From assembly GCF_014697615.1 (NCBI RefSeq), contig NZ_JACJSD010000005.1, forward strand, positions 124,001 through 188,000: a stretch of DNA of 64,000 nucleotides, in the 5' to 3' direction. The DNA comes from Nostoc sp. FACHB-280. Lineage in GTDB: Bacteria; Cyanobacteriota; Cyanobacteriia; Cyanobacteriales; Nostocaceae. Of this stretch, positions 18,410 to 25,751 are shown in pieces (the stretch's first letter is position 1; every line of letters begins with the position of its first letter). A program made the translations under genes and the position numbers. A model generated the notes under the pieces. The model did not search any database, was not told the DNA's origin, and saw only the letters and a program-made list of their open reading frames with translations.

Positions 18410-18450
18410 AACCCGCGCAGGCAGTCACTGAGCTTGCCGAAGTGCGGGTT
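18410..18450 (-). terminator. Hairpin with T-run after rpoZ
   Basis: Outer arms AACCCGC/GCGGGTT with an inner GGCA/TGCC pair, followed on the minus strand by TTTT. It is placed about 45 bases after the rpoZ stop. It also has a short T-run on the plus side, and similar sequences are dispersed repeats in related genomes as I recall, so a repeat doubling as terminator is likely. Confidence 0.6.
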
Positions 18451-18493
18451 TTGTTCGTGTAGCCGCGACTTTAGTCGTTAGGCTGGACTAATT

Positions 18494-18730
18494 TTACATT
18501 TCACCTATAATTTCTGGCTGAGTCAGTTCATCAGACATTTCGATGATTGCCCTTAACACAGGTTTCATCATAATATCCTCAGAACTTTCAAAATCTTCAT
18601 AACGCCGACGCTTGGCACGATTTGCCACCTGAACCGTGATGCGGTAGCGATTCGAGGCTGCACTAATTAAATCCTCGGCGCGGTGCATGATTTGAGTTTG
18701 GGTTGTCTCGAACTTAGATCGCTTGAGCAT
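18494..18730 (-). CDS. rpoZ: RNA polymerase omega subunit
   Basis: 78 residues, normal length for cyanobacterial omega. The [16 protein letters not shown] segment holds the conserved helix that clamps the beta' C-terminus, followed by [15 protein letters not shown]. Assists RNA polymerase assembly and stability and affects sigma factor recruitment. Single gene with its own spacer upstream and a hairpin downstream. Confidence 0.93.
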   Translation of the reverse strand: MLKRSKFETTQTQIMHRAEDLISAASNRYRITVQVANRAKRRRYEDFESSEDIMMKPVLRAIIEMSDELTQPEIIGEM

Positions 18731-18880
18731 AGTTAATGGTTCTTGGGGACATTCCCCAGTTTAGCAGTACTAAACGAGATACGGCTTTTTATACATATTA
18801 TCCGCTACCTCTCCGTTGATAGAGGTTAAAAGCTTTGTATCAATTTATAACTAAATTTGTCAGACTATCTTGATATCATA

Positions 18881-19300
18881 ATGGCTAATATCTGGGAAAC
18901 TGCTGTTAAGGCAGGCAATTTTAACACTTTAATAAAAGCTGCTGAGGCTGCACAAATTATAGATACTCTGCAAAGTTCTGATTTTTTTACACTGTTTGCA
19001 CCTACAGATGAAGCTTTTGCTCAATTACCACAGGGAACCTTAGAAGAACTACTGCAAAATATTGCCAAACTGAGGAAAATTGTCGCTTATCATGTTACCT
19101 ATGGCGATGTTAGGTCGGATGACTTAGTGCAAATCGAAGAAGCTGAGACTCTGGAAGGATCTGTATTAGCAATTGAATCTGCTAATGGCGATATTAGAGT
19201 GAATGATGCTCACGTCCTGCAAACAGATATTCTGGCAGACAATGGTGTAATTCATGTAATTGATGCAGTCCTCATCCCTGCAATGGTAGCTGGACATTGA
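18881..19300 (+). CDS. Fasciclin (FAS1) domain protein
   Basis: About 139 residues from the ATG at 18881 (a TTG at 18857 in frame is less likely). A single FAS1 domain is complete: NFNTLIKAAEAAQI, FTLFAPTDEAFAQLP (H1 box), LRKIVAYHVTYGDV and VIHVIDAVLIP (H2 box). No signal peptide is visible, unlike many FAS1 adhesins. Small FAS1 proteins of this sort are common in cyanobacteria. Function (adhesion, surface or cytosolic binding) is not settled. Confidence 0.92.
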   Translation: MANIWETAVKAGNFNTLIKAAEAAQIIDTLQSSDFFTLFAPTDEAFAQLPQGTLEELLQNIAKLRKIVAYHVTYGDVRSDDLVQIEEAETLEGSVLAIESANGDIRVNDAHVLQTDILADNGVIHVIDAVLIPAMVAGH

Positions 19301-19521
19301 GAAATTAGGAAATAGAACTTATTCTTTTTCGTAACTCTCAGCCGAGAAAATTCAACAATTCTCATATTTATAAGGCAATACGGTTCAGTTAGTACTTTTT
19401 TCTTCTCTTCGCGCTCTTTGCGCCCTACCCTCCGGGAAGCCGCTACCGCGTCTATGTGGTTCGTTAAAAAAATGACTTTAACAAAGAGTTTTAGTCTTAA
19501 CTGAACTGTATTGATTTATAC

Positions 19522-19676
19522 GGACTTACGCAAAAACCTCTCAAATTCCTGTTTTTTCGTGGCGCACCAGTAAGAGACTCTGGGAACAGAATGCAATAGC
19601 GCCTCTATACCTGGAGTGGTACCCTACGGAAAGCCGCTGATCTATCTGCAATTTTGCGTAGCTTCTGCGTAAGTCC
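19522..19676. repeat. MITE-like inverted-repeat element (GGACTTACGCA ends)
   Basis: Ends GGACTTACGCA and TGCGTAAGTCC are inverted around about 130 bases without a reading frame. A shorter relative with the same ends is at 55558-55638. The surrounding spacer 19301-19717 also contains a GCGCTCTTTGCG-type dispersed repeat near 19415. No gene is present in it. Confidence 0.7.
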
Positions 19677-19717
19677 TGTTCTTATCACTTGCAACTACTC
19701 TCAAAAAAATCCAGGCT

Positions 19718-20149
19718 TCATAAATAGTTGAAAAATTCCTCTGGAACTAACCGCAGTTCACCAGATTTGAAACGGGCAATATCTACCCACAACGCCCGAT
19801 GATGATGGGTTCCTGATTCCGAAAATATTAAACTTTCTAGTTGATAAAATTTGGAATCAGCAAAATCGCATTTATAAAGTTGAATGATTTCATGCCCTTG
19901 CCGATTATTATAGATAAATAAGTTTTCAATACAACCCAAATAGTGAATATTAGTTAACTCTGCTTGAATTTCTTCTTGAAATTCTCGCTGTAAAGCGGCA
20001 TAACTAGTTTCACCAAAATCAACGCCACCACCCAAGGCACGGTAAAATGTGGAATGCTTTGCTGGGTCATAGCCTTCGGAAACAAAAATGCGGCCGCCAT
20101 CCCGAATTAGTCCTAAAGCTATAACCCGAATTTCCCCTGATTTACTCAT
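19718..20149 (-). CDS. Nudix hydrolase
   Basis: 143 residues. Nudix box GGVDFGETSYAALQREFQEE (about 42-61), with the REFQEE metal-binding glutamates intact. The fold is complete (strands VIALGLIRDGGRIFV and LFIYN on either side). Hydrolyses a nucleoside diphosphate linked to another group. Substrate unknown. It follows the DUF3531 gene by 8 bases on the same strand, so the two are probably one transcript. Confidence 0.92.
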   Translation of the reverse strand: MSKSGEIRVIALGLIRDGGRIFVSEGYDPAKHSTFYRALGGGVDFGETSYAALQREFQEEIQAELTNIHYLGCIENLFIYNNRQGHEIIQLYKCDFADSKFYQLESLIFSESGTHHHRALWVDIARFKSGELRLVPEEFFNYL

Positions 20150-20157
20150 TCTTGTTA

Positions 20158-20610
20158 CTAATTATCGTATATGGAGTAAGAACGGCTTTCGCTATCTTCT
20201 ACAGGCCAATCTTCATTTTCGCCGCCAATATACAATTGTTCAATAGTGACATATTCTTCACTAAGCTGGGTGAGGGCGTTGATTAAAATATCTAAAGCGA
20301 TCGCATCACTAGTTCCCAAGTCAAACCAGCAACGCGCCCATTGTCCTTCATACTCAATTTCACCCATATTGTGCATCAAGGCTAACAAGCTTTTGTCGTA
20401 ACCTTGTGAGTCATAATCCATATAGCTAATTTCTAGCCCTGTTTCTTGGACTTGCAGATTTTCCGCATTAAACGCGCCTAACTTACCCAAGTAAAACCAG
20501 GAATTGAAAACTTCTTCTATATATTCTTTTTCTCGTTGCGAAGGGATGGTACTAAACTGCAACCAAATCCAGACATCAAACGGGTTAAATTCACGAAACT
20601 GAATGTGCAT
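20158..20610 (-). CDS. DUF3531 family protein
   Basis: 150 residues. The start MHIQFREFNPFDVWIWLQFS and the FNSWFYLGKLGAFNAENLQV region are very typical of DUF3531, a family of cyanobacteria and plant plastids with no assigned role. Soluble and acidic, no signal peptide. Upstream partner of the Nudix gene. Beyond its start (20611-20740) the spacer has a CAGACTT-type heptamer repeat near 20706-20730. Confidence 0.88.
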   Translation of the reverse strand: MHIQFREFNPFDVWIWLQFSTIPSQREKEYIEEVFNSWFYLGKLGAFNAENLQVQETGLEISYMDYDSQGYDKSLLALMHNMGEIEYEGQWARCWFDLGTSDAIALDILINALTQLSEEYVTIEQLYIGGENEDWPVEDSESRSYSIYDN

Positions 20611-20740
20611 TCAACTATCTCAATTACTGTCGCTCAAAACAAGCATATCAAACAGATGACTATTCAAGAATGAAGCCGAAAGGCTGAGGACTGAAGAATA
20701 CAATTTCAGACCTCAGACTTCAGACTTCAAACTTTTTTGA

Positions 20741-21676
20741 TTATCTACTGGAATTATTGAGTTGATTAACTGCACTATTGCGTTCTCGCTCAATTTGTTT
20801 GACTAAACTAGCGGGTAATTGGGATTTTTTAGTCAAAGCTCTATCAAAATTAGCGATCGCATCTCGCAGCAACTCTTGACTTTTTTCGCGTCTTCCCTTT
20901 TCCTTCAAAATCTGCGCCTTGAGATAATACAACTCTGGGTTATCTGGTGCGCCTTGAATTGCTTGATTAGCATAATCTAAGGCTTGAGTGTATTGTTTCA
21001 AGTCTCGGTAGCCGATCGCAATACCTCGGTCTGCCAAATATCTTGGTGCTGCACTTGTCTCTAACCGCCCAATCGCCTCATCTGGATTGGCAAAGGGTAA
21101 GTTAACAGAAAGCATCAAATCCATGTAGCCTCTGAGTAAATTCAGTTCTGGATCTTTTGGCGAAATTGCTTCAGCTTTATCTAAATACTCGTAAACTTGG
21201 CGCAACCGACCTAAAGCTTGGGTAGCACCTTTCGCTGCGCCTTCCCGCGTCACAATTACCGCACCCTCAAAGAAATGCCCAACGGCAGTGTATAAATTAC
21301 CACGCAAAGGGTCATTAGCAACTAATTTCTGCCCAGCGTCTAAAATTTGCTGGCTATATTTATCTAAACCTGTAAAATCTCCCTTTGAGTATGCTAACGA
21401 TGCTTGCATAGCATAAGCTAAAGGTTCATTTGGTTCTTTTGCTAAAGCTTCTTTGAGGTGACGTTCGGCTTCGGGATAATTACCTTGTTGGAAAATGGCT
21501 TTAAAAGCTGCTTCTGTATGATCGCCAATTTGATGTGCTGCGTTGCGGCCAAAGGGGTCGCCAGCCAAAGATGGAGTCACCCAAAGATGAAATGCGATCG
21601 CAGCCGTAAAACTTACCTGGGCAACTTTGGTTAATTTAGTAAAAACTATTTGTGCAGTGGAAAAACGTTGAGTCAT
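20741..21676 (-). CDS. Exported TPR-repeat protein
   Basis: About 311 residues. A GAGG ribosome binding site six bases away favours the ATG at 21676 over the in-frame GTG at 21682. Signal peptide about 1-38 (hydrophobic stretch ending LAGD). TPR-like helices follow: AERHLKEALAKEPNEPLAYA, QALDYANQAIQGAPDNPELY and a last pair near 265-290, with a long irregular middle part. Periplasmic or thylakoid-lumen scaffold is likely. A homologous cyanobacterial family exists as I recall, without known function. Confidence 0.8.
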   Translation of the reverse strand: MTQRFSTAQIVFTKLTKVAQVSFTAAIAFHLWVTPSLAGDPFGRNAAHQIGDHTEAAFKAIFQQGNYPEAERHLKEALAKEPNEPLAYAMQASLAYSKGDFTGLDKYSQQILDAGQKLVANDPLRGNLYTAVGHFFEGAVIVTREGAAKGATQALGRLRQVYEYLDKAEAISPKDPELNLLRGYMDLMLSVNLPFANPDEAIGRLETSAAPRYLADRGIAIGYRDLKQYTQALDYANQAIQGAPDNPELYYLKAQILKEKGRREKSQELLRDAIANFDRALTKKSQLPASLVKQIERERNSAVNQLNNSSR

Positions 21677-21682
21677 CAGCAC

Positions 21683-22059
21683 CCTCAGAATAATTGCGGT
21701 TGAAATAGCTTTATATGTTACCTAGAATACAAAAATGTTTCATCTCAATTTAGTCATATAGCAGTAACCAACTTAGTTAAGACATCGATAAATGTAAATA
21801 AAAACAATATCCTTCCAACTCTGTAACCTATCACCTATAACCTGTAACCTATTTGTCATCACATTCTCAAAAGGTTGACTGGACTAATTTTTGCAAGTTC
21901 CCAAGATTGTTCTAGCTCTGAATCTGGGGTTCTTCTGCCAAAATAAAGAGATAGTCTAGCTGTGAGATCATACTTGAAGCGTTTCGGAATTCTCCGGTTG
22001 TACTTGGTGTAGTTAACGTTAGTTAGTCAGCTATTCGCCAATTTTGGTAATTTTAACAA
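21683..22059. other. Divergent promoter region with short tandem repeat
   Basis: About 375 bases between divergent genes. A degenerate tandem repeat of the CCTATCACCTGTAA type sits near 21826-21852, the same family as 28553-28589. No gene seen. Confidence 0.5.
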
Positions 22060-22734
22060 ATGCTCTATCTCAGAAATTTAATTTATCATCCCACAGCTTG
22101 CCCAACAGCAATTCTCAAGTCAGTAAACCTAGAATTACCACCTCAGCAATTAGGTTTAATTATCGGCCCTAGTGGTTCAGGGAAAAGTACCTTACTCGAA
22201 ATCTTGTCTGGACTGGCCGAACCAACTTCTGGTGGAGTGTATTGGCGAGAACAAGGACTCATCGCCGAACAACTACAACAACTAGCTGGAATTGTGTTTC
22301 AGTTTCCCGAACGGCACTTTTGCGGTGGGACAATTTTAGAAGAATTGCGCTTAGGACATCCAGAGTTAGGTTCAGAACGAGTCAAGCAAGCCCTCAGCGA
22401 AGTAGGATTAGAGCATTTATCACTATCTGCTGCGCCTTATGCTTTAAGTGGAGGACAGCAACGGCGTTTAGCTTTAGCAGTGCAGTTAATTCGTCAGCCA
22501 AACGTCTTGTTATTAGATGAACCTACAGCCGGTTTAGATTGGTCAATGCGCCAGCAACTAGTTAATTTATTGGCGAAACTCAAACAAGACTGGACATTGT
22601 TAGTAGTAACACATGATGCTGGAGATATGTTAGCGATCGCTGACCGTTGTTGGACACTCAATCACGGTGAACTACAATCAGTTGATCCAGCGACACTTAG
22701 TAGTAAAGTTAAAGAACCCCAAGCAGCAGCGTGA
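22060..22734 (+). CDS. ABC transporter ATPase, ECF/CbiO-like
   Basis: 224 residues. Walker A GPSGSGKST, an unusual Q-loop FQFPERHFCG like that of energy-coupling-factor ATPases (EcfA/CbiO), signature LSGGQQRR, Walker B VLLLDEPTAG and H-loop VTHDAGD. No permease or substrate-binding subunit is adjacent. Cyanobacteria and plastids share orphan ATPases of this kind (the ABCI10/11 group as I recall). Metal or vitamin transport is possible. The spacer to rsmG carries only a CCATTGA-type heptamer repeat. Confidence 0.85.
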   Translation: MLYLRNLIYHPTACPTAILKSVNLELPPQQLGLIIGPSGSGKSTLLEILSGLAEPTSGGVYWREQGLIAEQLQQLAGIVFQFPERHFCGGTILEELRLGHPELGSERVKQALSEVGLEHLSLSAAPYALSGGQQRRLALAVQLIRQPNVLLLDEPTAGLDWSMRQQLVNLLAKLKQDWTLLVVTHDAGDMLAIADRCWTLNHGELQSVDPATLSSKVKEPQAAA

Positions 22735-22823
22735 ATCAAAAATAAGGGTGCATTAAGACAAGGGAGACAAGGAATAAGAAAAGAACTAATAACTATTGAC
22801 TATTTACCATTGACCATTGACTA

Positions 22824-23573
22824 ATGACTAATTCCACTACTCCCTTGCTGCCAGAAATGGCAGAAATTTGGCAGCAAACCCTCAACTGGCAACCAACTAC
22901 ACAGCAACAGGCACAATTCCAGCAACTTTATGAGTTAATTCTGGAAGGTAACAGCCAATTAAACTTAACTCGCATCACCGCACCCCAAGAATTTTGGGAA
23001 AAACATCTCTGGGACTCCTTACGGGGAATTTTGCTGAACAACCAATTTATTGCATCTCTCCAAACAGGTGCATCTGTCATTGATATTGGTACAGGTGCAG
23101 GTTTTCCCGGTGTTCCCGTAGGAATGATTGCACCCAACAGCACAATTACTCTGCTAGATTCCACTCGCAAAAAAATTGCTTTTATCGATAAAGTATTAAC
23201 TGCAATAGGACTCAGCAATTGTAAAACTCTTGTTGGCAGAGTTGAAGAAATCGGTCAACAAACTCAAAACCGCCAAACCTATGATCTTGCCCTCATTCGC
23301 GCCGTCGGTACAGCTTCCGAATGTGCAGAGTACAGCCTACCATTAATTAAAAAAGGTGGTTTAGCCGTAATTTACCGAGGTACTTGGACAGAAGAAGAAA
23401 CCTCCGTTTTGCAAAATGCTGTGAAACAATTAGGTGGTGAAATTGCAGCAATAGAACAATTCACAACTCCCCTAACTAATAGCATTCGCCACTGCTTATA
23501 TTTGCGAAAGATAGCAAGCACACCGCCTCAATTTCCCCGCGCGGTTGGTGTACCTCATCAAAAGCCATTGTGA
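22824..23573 (+). CDS. rsmG: 16S rRNA (guanine527-N7)-methyltransferase
   Basis: 249 residues. SAM-binding VIDIGTGAGFPGVPVG, the adjoining LLDSTRKKIAFIDKV and a C-terminal beta strand segment match RsmG/GidB. An N-terminal helical stretch makes it longer than the enterobacterial form, as usual in cyanobacteria. It methylates G527 of 16S rRNA in the decoding region. The start overlaps a short tandem repeat, so the exact ATG has little ribosome-binding support. Confidence 0.93.
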   Translation: MTNSTTPLLPEMAEIWQQTLNWQPTTQQQAQFQQLYELILEGNSQLNLTRITAPQEFWEKHLWDSLRGILLNNQFIASLQTGASVIDIGTGAGFPGVPVGMIAPNSTITLLDSTRKKIAFIDKVLTAIGLSNCKTLVGRVEEIGQQTQNRQTYDLALIRAVGTASECAEYSLPLIKKGGLAVIYRGTWTEEETSVLQNAVKQLGGEIAAIEQFTTPLTNSIRHCLYLRKIASTPPQFPRAVGVPHQKPL

Positions 23574-23647
23574 CCTTGAAATATTTATGAGAGATGAAAG
23601 TTTGACAAAGATATCATAAGGCTTCCAGTTAGCTAAGTGATTTCCTT

Positions 23648-24673
23648 CTACATTCCTAAATATTTCTGTGAAAATTGAACACTTGTAACTTTTCTTACAG
23701 CAACAATTACAAGACAGCATAACGCTATCACTCCGCAAGAATTTATCAATAATTGTGCTATCCAAAAATTTTGAAAGCCAAACTTATTAGTTATCTTATT
23801 CATCAAATCAAGTACTGGTATATGAAATAAATAGATACCAAAAGAAAATTCACCAATAATAATTAAAAATCTTGGCCAATTCTCAATGTTTTTTCGCACT
23901 GCCAAGAATAATAATATTAATGAAAATGAAGAGAAAAAGGATGAAACCTTAATTTGGGAGTCGGCAAAAGCAGTGAGATTGTAAACTCTCCAAAGGTAAA
24001 ATGCCTCAAGTATAGCTAAAAATATAGAGCCTATATAAATTAAAATAATTTTTTTGAAATTCTTATTTTTAATAGTTAGTTTACTTTGAGTTGCTAGAAT
24101 GCCCAAATAGTAAAAACTAACCCATACAGTAAAAGGAAGCGCGTACCAAGGAAATCGAACATCATAATGAAGATACAAGCGAGAAAAGTACAATCCAAGC
24201 AGCGATAAAGGAGACAGTGATAACCATAAAAAGTTCTTAACTATGCTTTTTGTAGACGTAAGCATTAAAGGTGTCAACAAAATTAGCTGCACAAGAACGA
24301 TTATAAAGTAATAAGGGCCTAAAATCTGCCCTGTTATTACATCTATAATAATTTTGCTCCAATTCCATTGATAATTCTGCTTATAAAATAAAATTATTAA
24401 AATACACCATGAAAAATAAGGGATCAGTATCCTGCTAAGTCTTTTCTGATAAAAATCTAAATAATCTGATAGTTTCGTAAACTCATAACTGGGCGTAAAA
24501 TAACCAGAAATAAAGATAAACGCAGGAACGGCAAAATTAAGTAATTGTCTAAAAATCATGGATAAACCATAATTCTGCTCAGTCTCATTATTAATACCAG
24601 ATGCGTGAATTGCAACTACTGCGATAATCGCTATTCCGCGCAAAGCTTGAAATGATAAATCTTTATTCTTCAT
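23648..24673 (-). CDS. Acyltransferase family 3 membrane protein (OafA-like)
   Basis: 341 residues, about ten membrane segments. The opening LSFQALRGIAIIAVVAIHAS holds the family's Arg and His (R-G and H-A). FISGYFTP and SWCILIILFY follow. The family transfers acyl groups to extracytoplasmic sugars, peptidoglycan or lipids. No signal peptide and no SGNH domain. The AT content is higher than in its neighbours, and it and the next gene form an isolated minus-strand pair, so recent acquisition is possible. Confidence 0.88.
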   Translation of the reverse strand: MKNKDLSFQALRGIAIIAVVAIHASGINNETEQNYGLSMIFRQLLNFAVPAFIFISGYFTPSYEFTKLSDYLDFYQKRLSRILIPYFSWCILIILFYKQNYQWNWSKIIIDVITGQILGPYYFIIVLVQLILLTPLMLTSTKSIVKNFLWLSLSPLSLLGLYFSRLYLHYDVRFPWYALPFTVWVSFYYLGILATQSKLTIKNKNFKKIILIYIGSIFLAILEAFYLWRVYNLTAFADSQIKVSSFFSSFSLILLFLAVRKNIENWPRFLIIIGEFSFGIYLFHIPVLDLMNKITNKFGFQNFWIAQLLINSCGVIALCCLVIVAVRKVTSVQFSQKYLGM

Positions 24674-24694
24674 TTTTGTAAAAACTTTAGGCTA

Positions 24695-25390
24695 TTAGAT
24701 TAAGGATAGTATGCTCTCAAAATATGTCTCAACAGGCTTTGGCACATATTGATTCTCTAATTTACCAATGTCTTGAAAAAACTTAAACATTTCTGGATTT
24801 AACAGAACTAAAATTATATCTCCCTCTTGCCCATCTTCACTGAGTACATAGAATCTTTCATCACTATCTGCTTGAGACAGAATAAGATTCAGCATCAGAA
24901 GAATTCTGGCTGTTACAACTCGCCATTTCAAATATATTTGGGTGAATTGCGATCTAAACTCGTAGGGACAAATTAAAAAATCTCTTACATTGGTAATGAG
25001 ATGTAAATTTCCCTCAGAGTCTTCATATTCATCTACATCCTCAATGATAATGCCACATCTACTTAAGCTATTACATAAATAATTATCTTCAAATATCATA
25101 GGTGGGTATTCATACAAATCCTCTTTATCGAAAGCAAAGCAACGGTGTGGTGGTAAAGGTCTGTATAAATATAAGAAATTATCACTTACTTCCGTCACAT
25201 TATCCATCAAATTATCGGCATCTGGAAATAATTTTATGTCTAATTCATTCAATATTTGATATTTCCCATCTCTTAACCAAATTGAATTATTATTTAACTG
25301 TAATGATTGAATTAAAGCAACTAAATTGGAATTTTCGTAATAGTAAAAACCCAGCTCATCTAAATAATTTAATATCTCTTTCATCTTCAT
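24695..25390 (-). CDS. Hypothetical protein, acidic and soluble
   Basis: 231 residues with no motif I recognise. Rich in Asp, Glu, Tyr and Leu, without membrane segment or signal peptide. N-terminal MKMKEILNYLDELGFYYYEN, middle RCGIIIEDVDEYEDSEGNLH, end LENQYVPKPVETYFESI. It ends 22 bases before the start of the acyltransferase on the same strand, so the two are probably co-transcribed. Its AT-rich base use matches that of the acyltransferase. Function unknown. Confidence 0.7.
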   Translation of the reverse strand: MKMKEILNYLDELGFYYYENSNLVALIQSLQLNNNSIWLRDGKYQILNELDIKLFPDADNLMDNVTEVSDNFLYLYRPLPPHRCFAFDKEDLYEYPPMIFEDNYLCNSLSRCGIIIEDVDEYEDSEGNLHLITNVRDFLICPYEFRSQFTQIYLKWRVVTARILLMLNLILSQADSDERFYVLSEDGQEGDIILVLLNPEMFKFFQDIGKLENQYVPKPVETYFESILSLI

Positions 25391-25454
25391 GTAGAACTAA
25401 ATAAAGCTGAGTAGACTAGGAAAGTTTATTAAATAATTCGTGGATTTTGATAAA

Positions 25455-25532
25455 TAATTGATATGAGTGCGATCGCCTCTCAAAATTCAGTACTTTGAAT
25501 TCAAAGTTATACAACTCTACTCATATCAATTA
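25455..25532. repeat. Inverted repeat element with 14-base ends
   Basis: TAATTGATATGAGT and ACTCATATCAATTA flank about 50 bases with a HIP1 octamer and an internal GAATTC-centred symmetry. It lies between the start of the acidic hypothetical gene and the start of the LamG gene (spacer 25391-25751), so a MITE or an operator for both is possible. A short minus-strand frame at 25507-25692 is not convincing. The LamG gene has a GGGAAATAATT leader. Confidence 0.6.
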
Positions 25533-25751
25533 TAGTAATCATAACGTCTTTACTTTCAGGAATTTGCGTAATTACACGTAGGACGATCAGCAAATAAGTA
25601 GATATCTTGATGAAGTGGAAATGAGTATCGTTAATTTTCACTAGAAATTCCCCCATTTTAACCAATTGTTGAAGTATCGGACTGCAAAACATCTCTCAAT
25701 AGTTACTGAGCTTCAACAGATCATTTCAATCAACAATACAGGGAAATAATT

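Noticed and set aside
25507-25692. 61-codon minus-strand frame
   Set aside because: Covers one arm of the inverted repeat and lacks recognisable features; could be a remnant but not supported.
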